A stretch of 7,528 nt of DNA, from positions 1-7,528 of the forward strand of contig JBOFFH010000019.1 in NCBI GenBank assembly GCA_051648485.1. Direction: 5' to 3'. Made by a program: the position numbers and the translations under genes. Position 1 is the first letter of the stretch, and every line of letters starts with the position of its first letter. This document shows positions 1 through 6,599 of the stretch, piece after piece. The notes beneath the pieces are model-generated. The model searched no databases. It saw nothing but the letters and a program-made list of their open reading frames with translations, and was not told the DNA's origin. Source of the DNA: JAGNZR01 sp051648485 (GTDB taxonomy: Bacteria > Fusobacteriota > Fusobacteriia > Fusobacteriales > Fusobacteriaceae).

Positions 1-2
1 CA

Positions 3-209
3 GAATTTGTAATAGCAAGGATAGTAATCACAAATTCAGAAAAATTAACACTGCCAGTTGGACTTGTAAATTTACAAGGTTCATTTGCAGCAGAATGGGG
101 AGTATATTCTGCAGCGGCTTTAATCACAAGTATCCCAGTAGTGATATTGTTTATAAGTTTATCTAAATATTTAGTTGGTGGACTTACTGCTGGTGGAGTA
201 AAAGAATAA
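3..209 (+). CDS. malG: Maltose/maltodextrin ABC transporter permease MalG, C-terminal fragment (5' end outside window)
   Basis: The open frame runs from the window edge and encodes the last 68 residues of an inner-membrane permease of the MalFGK2 type, which imports maltose and maltodextrins using ATP hydrolysed by MalK. The tail contains a hydrophobic segment (about residues 41-55 of the fragment, AALITSIPVVILFISL) that would be the final transmembrane helix. It ends in LVGGLTAGGVKE, almost the same as the LVNGLTAGGVKG end of Escherichia coli MalG; this ending is characteristic of MalG-type permeases and rarer in other sugar permeases. The EAA loop that contacts the ATPase lies upstream and is not visible. 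The gene is followed after 26 nt by malQ on the same strand, so it is probably the last transporter gene of a mal operon. A permease for another oligosaccharide is possible, but the maltodextrin enzymes downstream make that less likely. Confidence 0.9.
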   Translation, partial: EFVIARIVITNSEKLTLPVGLVNLQGSFAAEWGVYSAAALITSIPVVILFISLSKYLVGGLTAGGVKE

Positions 210-217
210 AAAAAGAA

Positions 218-230
218 AGAGGAAAGGTGA
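218..230 (+). promoter_or_regulatory. Ribosome binding site that decides the malQ start
   Basis: The stretch AGAGGAAAGGTGA contains two SD-like cores, GAGG (219-222) and AAAGGTGA (223-230). The ATG at 236 sits 13 nt after GAGG and 5 nt after AAAGGTGA. The in-frame GTG at 227 lies inside the second core and only 4 nt after the first. The ATG is therefore preferred. It also gives the N-terminus MFKRSSGI, close to the usual beginning of MalQ proteins. Confidence 0.6.
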
Positions 231-235
231 AATTT

Positions 236-1726
236 ATGTTTAAAAGAAGTAGCGGAATTTTAATGCACATAACCTCTCTACCAAGTGAATATGGAATAGG
301 AGATTTCGGAAAATCAGCTTATGAATTTGTAGATTTTTTACATTCAGCCGAACAAAAACTTTGGCAAATATTGCCGATGGGGGCAACAGGCTACGGAGAT
401 TCTCCTTACCAATCTTTTTCTGCTTTTGCAGGGAATCCATATTTTATAGATTTAGAAGCTTTGTTAGAGGATGAATTATTAATCAATGAAGAATTAAATT
501 TTTTAAAAGAACACAACAAAGAAAATGGTATAGATTATGGTTTCATTTATACCCACAAACTTCCTCTTTTAAAAAAAGCTTATAAAAGATTTTTAGAAGC
601 AGATAGAAAAAAAGAGTTAAAAGAGTTTAAAGTTAAACAAAAATATTGGATAGAAGATTATTGTTTGTTTATGTCTTTAAAAGAAAAATTCAATCATATG
701 AATTGGAATAGTTGGCCAGAAGAGTATAAAAATAGAGAGAAAGATGCTTTGAAAAAGGTCAAAGAAGAATTGAAAAATAAAATGGATTATTATCTTTTTG
801 TACAGTACATATTCTTTATGCAGTGGAAAAAAATAAAAGTTTATGCCAATTCTAAATCTGTAAAAATAATAGGCGATATTCCTATATTTGTTGCACCAGA
901 TAGTAGTGATGCTTGGTCTAAAAGTGAAATGTTTTTATTTGATAAAAATAAAAATCCTAAAAAAGTTGCAGGATGCCCTCCAGATGCATTTAGTAAAAAT
1001 GGACAACTTTGGGGAAATCCTCTTTATGATTGGAAAGTTATAGAAAAAGATGGCTTTTCTTGGTGGATAGAGCGTATAAAAGCTTGTTTTGAGATTCATG
1101 ACATAGTAAGAATAGATCATTTTCGTGGATTTGAATCTTACTGGGCTATTCCAGCAGGTTCTCCAACAGCAGTTAATGGTAAATGGGAAAAAGGTCCTGG
1201 GATGAAACTTTTCCATGCTATCAAAGAAGCTGTGGGGGATATGCCTATAATAGCTGAAGATTTAGGTTTTTTAACTCCAGCAGTTGAAAAATTATTGAAA
1301 GATAGTGAATATCCAGGTATGAAGATACTGTTATTTGCTTTTGATTCTAAAGAGGAAAATGACTATTTACCCAATAAGTATCCAAAAAATTCAGTAGCAT
1401 ACACAGGTACTCATGATAATAGAACAGTTTTAGGTTGGTATCAAAATTGCGATTTGGAAGACAAAGAATCGTGTGAAAAGTATTTAGAAAAAATGCCGGA
1501 AGTAAAATCTTGGGAAATAAATTGGAAATTTATAGAAGCAGTTTGGAGTACAAAATCTCAATTAGCTTTGGCTCAAATGCAGGATATTCTTGGTTTAGGA
1601 GATACAGCTAGAATGAATACTCCTTCTACAAGTGAAAATAACTGGCAATGGAGATTAAAAAGCTCGGAATTAACTGAGGATTTAGCTCAAAGATTAAAAA
1701 AAGTAACCAAAGAGTTTAGGAGATAA
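236..1726 (+). CDS. malQ: 4-alpha-glucanotransferase (amylomaltase), GH77 family
   Basis: This 496-residue cytoplasmic enzyme transfers alpha-1,4-glucan segments between maltodextrins, turning maltose and maltotriose into longer chains plus glucose. All GH77 landmarks are present: RSSGI at residues 4-8, LPMGATGYGDSPYQ at 46-59, GDIPIFVAPDSSDAWS at 213-228, and the substrate-covering loop GCPPDAFSKNGQLWG at 246-260. RIDHFRG at 292-298 carries the nucleophile Asp294, IIAEDLG at 338-344 the acid/base Glu341, and YTGTHDN at 389-395 the third carboxylate Asp394. NTPSTSENNWQWR at 461-473 is the conserved C-terminal block. The length matches the compact bacterial amylomaltases of about 500 residues, with no N-terminal extension of the long E. 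coli type. The start at ATG 236 is chosen on RBS spacing; GTG 227 would add three residues. The gene lies 26 nt after malG and its stop is one base before the trmB-like start, so it is co-transcribed and probably translationally coupled. Confidence 0.96.
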   Translation: MFKRSSGILMHITSLPSEYGIGDFGKSAYEFVDFLHSAEQKLWQILPMGATGYGDSPYQSFSAFAGNPYFIDLEALLEDELLINEELNFLKEHNKENGIDYGFIYTHKLPLLKKAYKRFLEADRKKELKEFKVKQKYWIEDYCLFMSLKEKFNHMNWNSWPEEYKNREKDALKKVKEELKNKMDYYLFVQYIFFMQWKKIKVYANSKSVKIIGDIPIFVAPDSSDAWSKSEMFLFDKNKNPKKVAGCPPDAFSKNGQLWGNPLYDWKVIEKDGFSWWIERIKACFEIHDIVRIDHFRGFESYWAIPAGSPTAVNGKWEKGPGMKLFHAIKEAVGDMPIIAEDLGFLTPAVEKLLKDSEYPGMKILLFAFDSKEENDYLPNKYPKNSVAYTGTHDNRTVLGWYQNCDLEDKESCEKYLEKMPEVKSWEINWKFIEAVWSTKSQLALAQMQDILGLGDTARMNTPSTSENNWQWRLKSSELTEDLAQRLKKVTKEFRR

Positions 1727-1727
1727 A

Positions 1728-2519
1728 ATGGATATTGATTATATAGTAAAAAAAATGGAAATATTAGGATTAACTTCTAAAGAGGCGGAGGTTTATGTAG
1801 AACTTTTGAAAAATCCTTCATCTAATGGTTCAAAAATAGCTAAGATCTTAGGATATCCAAGAACTTCAGTTTATGATACTCTTTCTAAATTACAAAACAA
1901 AGGATATGTAATGGCAATACAAGAGGGAGATATAAGGTCATATTTACCTATGCCTCCTAAAGAGTTGCTGGCTAAAATAAAAAGAGAAGTGGAAGCCACA
2001 ACTAAAATTTTAGATAAAGAGTTTGAAAAAATAAATACAAATTGGCAGCAAACACAATTTTATAATTTAAATTCAGAAAATGAAATAGTAGGTAGAATAA
2101 CAGAAATGATGATTACTACTGAAAAAGAACTTTATATAAACACAAACTGGAATTTAGAAAAATTTAAAGAATGTTTTGAAATATTAGAAAAAAAAGGAGT
2201 TAGAGTAGTTCTTTTTAGTTTTGAAAAACATAATTATGAGGATTTGGGAGTAGAGTTTTATCATAGAGAAAGACTTAGAGAAGAAATAAGCAGTAGAAAT
2301 CAAAGGATATTGATGGTTTCAGATATGAAAAAAGCACTTATGGCAAGTAACTATGAAGGAGAGTTAAATGGAACTTACTCTGAAAATGGTTTACTTGTAA
2401 ATATATTGGCCGAACACATTCATAACGATATTTATATACTTAAACTTGAGAAAAATGGATCTAGTGAATTCTGGAAAGATATACACTTAGGAACTATACA
2501 AGAACTTAAAGAATTTTAA
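1728..2519 (+). CDS. TrmB-family transcriptional regulator, probable sugar sensor of the mal operon
   Basis: The 263-residue protein begins with a winged helix-turn-helix of the TrmB type. It opens with LGLTSKEAEVYVELLK (residues 13-28), followed by SKIAKILGYPRTSVYDTLSK (35-54) with the recognition helix around 45-55, then the wing at 60-75. Residues about 77-107 look like a coiled linker rich in Lys and Glu. The C-terminal part (about 108-263) fits the TrmB effector domain and includes a strand-rich segment around NQRILMVSDMKKALMAS (191-207). TrmB of Thermococcus controls a maltose/trehalose ABC transporter by binding sugar in this domain. A similar local regulatory role here is inferred from the position between malQ and the phosphorylase gene. 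The start has a strong SD, TAGGAGA, overlapping the end of malQ (1717-1723), with only one base between malQ stop and this ATG. I cannot tell activator from repressor, and no operator is visible in the short downstream gap. Confidence 0.87.
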   Translation: MDIDYIVKKMEILGLTSKEAEVYVELLKNPSSNGSKIAKILGYPRTSVYDTLSKLQNKGYVMAIQEGDIRSYLPMPPKELLAKIKREVEATTKILDKEFEKINTNWQQTQFYNLNSENEIVGRITEMMITTEKELYINTNWNLEKFKECFEILEKKGVRVVLFSFEKHNYEDLGVEFYHRERLREEISSRNQRILMVSDMKKALMASNYEGELNGTYSENGLLVNILAEHIHNDIYILKLEKNGSSEFWKDIHLGTIQELKEF

Positions 2520-2524
2520 AATTT

Positions 2525-2532
2525 GGGAGGGG
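2525..2532 (+). promoter_or_regulatory. Ribosome binding site that decides the phosphorylase start
   Basis: GGGAGGGG is the only purine-rich SD in the 20-nt gap after the trmB-like gene. It ends 1 nt before the ATG at 2534, too close for normal initiation, and 7 nt before the in-frame ATG at 2540, which is the usual spacing. The ATG at 2540 is therefore preferred, shortening the protein by two residues. Confidence 0.6.
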
Positions 2533-2539
2533 TATGGAA

Positions 2540-4921
2540 ATGATATTGAATAAGAAACAAATTAAAGAGGGAATAGTTGAACACTTATTGATGGATTCTG
2601 GAAAAAAAGTTGCTACAGCTGAAAAACACGAAATATATTCAGCTCTGGCAAAAACTGTATTGATGAGCATCAGTGAAAACTGGGTAGAAACAACAGAAAA
2701 ATACCAGGAAGGAAGACAAGTTCACTATCTTTCATCTGAATTTTTAATGGGAAGAGCTTTGGGAAATAATCTGATAAACCTTGGAATGATGACAGGTGTA
2801 AAAGGTGCATTAGAAGATTTAGGCATTGATTACAATATAGTTGAGGGTGCAGAAGAAGATGCCGGTATAGGAAATGGTGGACTAGGAAGATTAGCAGCTT
2901 GTTTCATGGATTCTTTGGCTACCTTGAATCTACCAGGAAGAGGTTATAGTATTCGTTATAAAAACGGAATCTTTAATCAAAAAATAGAAAATGGTTATCA
3001 AGTAGAATATCCTGAAACTTGGTTAAAATATGGAGATCCTTGGTCAGTTAGAAAAATGGGTGAAGAAGTGTTAGTTAAATTTAAAGATATGACGGTTAGA
3101 GCTATACCTTATGATACTCCTGTTATAGGATATGGTACAAAAAATGTAAACACTTTAAGACTCTGGGAAGCTGAACCTCTAAATGATTTAGACTATGCAG
3201 CTTTTAGTGCACAAAACTATGATAAAGCTCTTTGGGAAGCTAATAGAGCACAAGATATATCTAGAGTTCTTTATCCAAATGATTCAACTAATGAAGGAAA
3301 AAAACTTCGTTTAAGACAGCAATATTTTTTTGTTTCAGCTTCACTTCAAGATATTTTGAGAAAGTTTAAAACTATTCATGGAAATAAGTTTTCATTACTT
3401 CCAGGATTTAATGTTATTCAATTGAATGATACTCATCCAACTATTGCAATTCCAGAATTAATGAGACTGCTTTGCGATGTAGAGGGAGTAGAATGGACAA
3501 AAGCTTGGGATATAGTTGTAAAAACATTTGCTTATACAAATCATACGATTTTGTCAGAAGCATTAGAAAAGTGGTGGGTAGGTCTTTATGAAGAGATTCT
3601 TCCAAGAATTTATGAAATTATCAAAGGAATAAATAATCAATTTAATCATTTGTTACAGGAAAAATTTCCAGAAAATATCGAAAAACAAAAGAAAATGGCA
3701 ATTATTCAAGGAGATTTAATTCATATGGCATGGTTAGCTATTTATGGAAGTTCTTATACAAATGGAGTTGCTGCAATACATACAGAAATCTTGAAAAATG
3801 AAGAGTTGAAAGATTGGTACGAATTGTATCCAAAACGTTTTCAAAATAAAACTAATGGAATAACTCAAAGAAGATGGTTGTTGTTATCTAATCCCGAACT
3901 TTCAGATTTAATAACTAATCTAATAGGAAAATCTTGGATAAAAGATCTTTCTCAATTGAAAAAATTGGAAAAATATGCAGAAGACACAACTATATTAGAA
4001 AAATTCTTAGAGATAAAACAACTTAAAAAGCAAGAACTGGTAGATTACTTAAAAATGAATCAAGGAGCAGAAATAAATGTAAACTCAATCTTTGATGTTC
4101 AAGTTAAAAGATTACATGAGTACAAGCGTCAACTTTTGAATATATTTCATGTTATAGATCTTTATAATAAAATAAAAAGTAATCCGGGACTCGTTATGGA
4201 ACCAGTAACATATATATTTGGTTCTAAAGCTGCACCAGGATACAGAAGAGCTAAAGGAATCATAAAGCTTATAAACGAAGTGGCTAAGAAAATAGATAAT
4301 GATCCAGAAGTAAGAGGGCGTATAAAAGTTATTTTTGTTGAAAACTACAGAGTTTCAGTAGCTCATAAAATATTCCCAGCAGCAGATATATCTGAACAAA
4401 TTTCTACAGCAGGAAAAGAAGCTTCAGGAACAGGAAATATGAAGTTTATGCTAAATGGTGCTTTAACATTAGGAACACTAGATGGTGCCAATGTAGAAAT
4501 AATTGAAGAAGCTGGGCTTAAAAACAACTATATTTTTGGACTTACAGTAGATGATATTCATAAATTGAAATTTGAAGGGTATAATCCTTGGGAATATTAC
4601 AACAGTGTACCAGGATTGAAAGTAATTATAGACTCGTTAATAAATGGAACTTTTTCAGATGATGGAACAGGAATGTTTAAAGAGATATATGATGCTATAA
4701 TGAATGGAAGTAGTTGGCATGAAGCGGATGAATACTATCTTTTAAAAGATTTTGAAGCATACCGTGAAATACAAAAAAAAGCTAATGAAGGCTATAGTAA
4801 TAAAATGGAGTGGGCAAAAAAAGCTTGGTTGAATATAACTAATGCTGGAAAGTTTTCTTCAGATAGAACAATATCTCAATATGCAGAAGAACTTTGGCAT
4901 ATTGAGGCAAAAGAGTTATAA
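2540..4921 (+). CDS. glgP: Glycogen/starch/alpha-glucan (maltodextrin) phosphorylase, GT35 family
   Basis: This 793-residue cytoplasmic PLP enzyme uses phosphate to remove glucose-1-phosphate from the non-reducing end of alpha-1,4-glucans. Motifs run in the expected order: YLSSEFLMGRAL at 63-74, AGIGNGGLGRLAACFMDSLA at 108-127, NDTHP at 296-300, and YTNHTILSEALEKW at 332-345 with active-site His335. NGITQRRWL at 439-447 is followed by DVQVKRLHEYKRQ at 519-531, which supplies the phosphate-site residues Lys523, Arg524 and Lys529. The PLP signature EASGTGNMKFMLNG lies at 627-640, with the Schiff-base lysine at Lys635. The length is close to E. coli MalP (797 residues), and there is no N-terminal extension like that carrying the phosphorylation site of animal enzymes. 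Its place after malG, malQ and a TrmB-type regulator favours a maltodextrin phosphorylase role (malP) over glycogen turnover. The family does not separate the two by sequence alone, so the symbol is provisional. It is the last gene before the terminator. Confidence 0.96.
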   Translation: MILNKKQIKEGIVEHLLMDSGKKVATAEKHEIYSALAKTVLMSISENWVETTEKYQEGRQVHYLSSEFLMGRALGNNLINLGMMTGVKGALEDLGIDYNIVEGAEEDAGIGNGGLGRLAACFMDSLATLNLPGRGYSIRYKNGIFNQKIENGYQVEYPETWLKYGDPWSVRKMGEEVLVKFKDMTVRAIPYDTPVIGYGTKNVNTLRLWEAEPLNDLDYAAFSAQNYDKALWEANRAQDISRVLYPNDSTNEGKKLRLRQQYFFVSASLQDILRKFKTIHGNKFSLLPGFNVIQLNDTHPTIAIPELMRLLCDVEGVEWTKAWDIVVKTFAYTNHTILSEALEKWWVGLYEEILPRIYEIIKGINNQFNHLLQEKFPENIEKQKKMAIIQGDLIHMAWLAIYGSSYTNGVAAIHTEILKNEELKDWYELYPKRFQNKTNGITQRRWLLLSNPELSDLITNLIGKSWIKDLSQLKKLEKYAEDTTILEKFLEIKQLKKQELVDYLKMNQGAEINVNSIFDVQVKRLHEYKRQLLNIFHVIDLYNKIKSNPGLVMEPVTYIFGSKAAPGYRRAKGIIKLINEVAKKIDNDPEVRGRIKVIFVENYRVSVAHKIFPAADISEQISTAGKEASGTGNMKFMLNGALTLGTLDGANVEIIEEAGLKNNYIFGLTVDDIHKLKFEGYNPWEYYNSVPGLKVIIDSLINGTFSDDGTGMFKEIYDAIMNGSSWHEADEYYLLKDFEAYREIQKKANEGYSNKMEWAKKAWLNITNAGKFSSDRTISQYAEELWHIEAKEL

Positions 4922-4926
4922 GATTG

Positions 4927-4961
4927 AAAAAAAGAGAAGGTATTAGACCTTCTCTTTTTTT
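4927..4961. terminator. Bidirectional Rho-independent terminator between convergent genes
   Basis: GAGAAGGT (4934-4941) pairs perfectly with ACCTTCTC (4947-4954) around a 5-nt loop. Seven A residues (4927-4933) precede the stem and seven T residues (4955-4961) follow it, so each strand reads as hairpin plus U-tract, and the A and T runs can extend the stem to 15 bp. It begins 5 nt after the phosphorylase stop on the + strand. On the - strand it overlaps the last codons of the hydrolase-like gene, whose TAA (4945-4943) lies mostly in the loop. Confidence 0.93.
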
Positions 4962-5614
4962 GCTTCAATTTTAAATTTTCCAGTTTCAATAAAATCTAAA
5001 ATATATTCAGCAGTTCCTTTTCTTTTGTGAAGTTCATTGTGTCCAAAAGGAATTTTTAAAAGTTCGAATTTTTTTTCAAATATTACTTCGTCCAAACTAA
5101 AAGTTCCATCGTTATAAGTATCTAAAATTTTAAAAAAAGTTGTATCTTCACTACTCGTTCCAGCAATTATTCCTAATTTAAACTCATCACATTGTTCCAG
5201 TTTTTCAATATCTCCACTTTGAAAAACATCTAAAGGCTTAAAAATTTTACTGGCTATTTTTAAAATATTGGGATAAGTTTTGAAAATCTTAGGCATTTTA
5301 GTAGGAGAAGCAATTAAAACAATCTTGATAAATGAATTTGAAATGTTGAGATTGTTAATAACTTTTCTTAAAACTACTCCTCCTAGTCCATATCCAATAA
5401 TGACTAATTCTTTAGAAGGATTAATTTTATCTTTCAAAAGATATTTTATTTTTTCAGATAAAATATCTTCACTTTTTTTTATTTTAGAAAAAGTCAAAGG
5501 GAGATTTAAATTATCTACTAAAAAACCTTTATTTAAAAAAAATTTTTCAAGATATTTCATGTCATTATTGTTTTTTAAAAAACCGTGAATTAAAATAATT
5601 CTAGAGCTGTCCAT
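4943..5614 (-). CDS. Alpha/beta-hydrolase-fold protein (lipase-like) lacking the nucleophile serine
   Basis: The 223-residue protein has no signal peptide or membrane segment and is probably cytoplasmic. It starts with a strand and oxyanion-type loop, IILIHGFLKNNNDM (residues 6-19), the usual opening of small lipase/esterase-like alpha/beta hydrolases. The nucleophile elbow is IIGYGLGGVVLR (72-83). Where the family has G-x-S-x-G-G, this protein has Gly76, so the catalytic Ser is absent. The other two triad positions appear kept: Asp169 in YNDGTFS (167-173) and His192 in FGHNELH (190-196). A final helix, AEYILDFIETGKF (202-214), resembles the end of lipase-like proteins of this type. The ATG at 5614 is preceded on its strand by GCGAGG (5626-5621) at 6 nt spacing. 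The last codons (KKEKV) are encoded by the terminator hairpin. It faces away from the binding-protein gene, stands alone, and its substrate or role is unknown; a non-catalytic or atypical function is inferred. Confidence 0.82.
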   Translation of the reverse strand: MDSSRIILIHGFLKNNNDMKYLEKFFLNKGFLVDNLNLPLTFSKIKKSEDILSEKIKYLLKDKINPSKELVIIGYGLGGVVLRKVINNLNISNSFIKIVLIASPTKMPKIFKTYPNILKIASKIFKPLDVFQSGDIEKLEQCDEFKLGIIAGTSSEDTTFFKILDTYNDGTFSLDEVIFEKKFELLKIPFGHNELHKRKGTAEYILDFIETGKFKIEAKKEKV

Positions 5615-5631
5615 TTTTTTCCTCGCTAATA

Positions 5632-5660
5632 TTTAATTTATTATAAACCCATGTTATAAT
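5632..5660 (+). promoter_or_regulatory. Promoter of the ABC importer operon (extended -10)
   Basis: A consensus -10 box TATAAT at 5655-5660 is preceded by TG at 5652-5653, making an extended -10 (TGnTATAAT). At a 17-nt spacer the -35 region is TTTAAT (5632-5637), which matches the TTGACA consensus at only three positions; the extended -10 may compensate. Transcription would start near 5667, giving a leader of about 40 nt with SD TAGGAG (5695-5700) five bases before the ATG at 5706. The leader is too short for a riboswitch. Confidence 0.7.
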
Positions 5661-5662
5661 AA
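5638..5662. repeat. 9-bp perfect inverted repeat built from two opposed -10 boxes
   Basis: TTATTATAA (5638-5646) and TTATAATAA (5654-5662) are exact reverse complements separated by 7 nt (ACCCATG). The two arms contain the -10 boxes of the two divergent promoters. The 25-bp dyad has the size of an operator for a dimeric regulator, but its AT-rich arms may simply reflect two consensus -10 boxes placed back to back. Confidence 0.6.
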
Positions 5663-5668
5663 TACTAT
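5640..5668 (-). promoter_or_regulatory. Probable promoter of the hydrolase-like gene
   Basis: On the - strand TATAAT occupies 5645-5640, a perfect -10 box, about 26 nt before the ATG at 5614. The predicted start is near 5633, leaving a leader of about 20 nt that contains the GCGAGG ribosome binding site. No convincing -35 hexamer is seen at 16-18 nt spacing (ATAGTA at 17), and there is no extended -10. The assignment rests mainly on the -10 box and its position. Confidence 0.45.
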
Positions 5669-5705
5669 CATATAGATAAAAAATAAAGTAAAAGTAGGAG
5701 TCATT

Positions 5706-6599
5706 ATGAAAAAAAGTTTGTTTTTTAAAATTTTATTATCATTTATTATAATTTTTAGCGTTTCTTATTCAGATAGCTCAGAAAAAATAAATTTTAATTA
5801 TCCAACTGGAATAACCTCGTTAACTGTAGAAAAAATGTTACAAGATGAGTTGATAGAAAAAAAAGAGATGAATTATAATTCTGAAAAAAATTCTTCAGCT
5901 CTTATTAATAGTGTTTTAAAAGAATCAGCAGATATAGCAATAGTACCTTCAAGCATAGTAAGTATTATTTCTGAAAAGAAATTGAATTACTCTGTATTGG
6001 GAACAGTTGGATGGGGATCTTTTTATATTTTAGGTTACGAAAATTTAAATTCAATTTCTGAGTTACAAGGAAAAAAGCTGGCTATAAATGGAAAAAACTT
6101 AACACCAGATACTGTGTTAAAAAATATTTTGAAAAAAAATAAAATAGAAGAGGTTGAAATATTTTATTATCCAACCCCAAGTGAAGTGGCTATAATGCTT
6201 CTAGGAAAAAAAATATCTTATGCGGCTATTCCTGAGCCTTTGGTTTCAAATCTTCTAAAAAAAGATAAAAATTTAAAGATTATTTTTAGTTTCAATGAAG
6301 AGTGGAAAAATCTTTATAATGATAATTTAGGTTATCCACAATCTACACTTATTGTAAAAAATAGTTTTCTAGAAAAAAATAAAGATTTTGTTGATTATTT
6401 TTTATTGATATATAAAAAAAGTTTGGAATTTTTAGTTGAAAATCCTGAAACAAATATTTACAAAAAAGAAAATATAGATACTCAAAGTGTAAAAAGATTT
6501 AATTTGAAATTTGTTTCTGGAAAAGATAGTTATAAATCTTATCAAAAGTTTATAGAAATAATAGAAGGAAAAAAAATAGATGATAAAATTTTTAGATAG
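5706..6599 (+). CDS. ABC transporter substrate-binding protein, NMT1/SsuA (COG0715-like) type
   Basis: This 297-residue secreted protein would capture a small solute and deliver it to the permease encoded next. Residues 2-22 form a signal peptide: KK, then a hydrophobic core LFFKILLSFIIIFSVSY. Cleavage is likely near Ser22-Asp23. There is no lipobox Cys, so the protein should be soluble in a periplasm. The mature part follows the two-lobe pattern of the family: a first strand with NYPTGITSLTVEKML (31-45), SADIAIVPSSIVSII (74-88) where a ligand loop is expected, the domain crossover ELQGKKLAINGKNLTPDTVL (119-138), and SYAAIPEPLVSNLL (171-184), a typical motif of these proteins. The Cys-rich motif of yeast THI5-type pyrimidine proteins is absent. 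Substrate cannot be assigned; sulfonate, nitrate, riboflavin or pyrimidine precursors are all family options. The start is set by SD TAGGAG five bases upstream. Its 3' end overlaps the permease gene by 20 nt. Confidence 0.85.
   Translation: MKKSLFFKILLSFIIIFSVSYSDSSEKINFNYPTGITSLTVEKMLQDELIEKKEMNYNSEKNSSALINSVLKESADIAIVPSSIVSIISEKKLNYSVLGTVGWGSFYILGYENLNSISELQGKKLAINGKNLTPDTVLKNILKKNKIEEVEIFYYPTPSEVAIMLLGKKISYAAIPEPLVSNLLKKDKNLKIIFSFNEEWKNLYNDNLGYPQSTLIVKNSFLEKNKDFVDYFLLIYKKSLEFLVENPETNIYKKENIDTQSVKRFNLKFVSGKDSYKSYQKFIEIIEGKKIDDKIFR

Noticed and set aside
935..1216. Open frame of 93 codons on the - strand inside malQ
   Set aside because: It overlaps the catalytic region of malQ and has no recognisable product.
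5280..5588. Open frame of 102 codons on the + strand opposite the hydrolase-like gene
   Set aside because: It lies wholly antisense to a gene with recognisable domains and its own ribosome binding site, and its translation shows no family features; it is a by-product of AT-rich coding sequence.
5661..5705. Possible riboswitch (for example TPP) ahead of the NMT1-type binding protein
   Set aside because: The predicted leader is only about 40 nt, has no conserved TPP or other aptamer core, and contains no terminator hairpin.
6567..6599. Run of eight A residues just before the permease start, considered as a programmed frameshift joining binding protein and permease
   Set aside because: The permease lies in the +1 frame relative to the binding protein, which is not the usual -1 product of A-run slippage. 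It has its own ATG and upstream SD, and fusing a secreted protein to the permease in this way has no support here.
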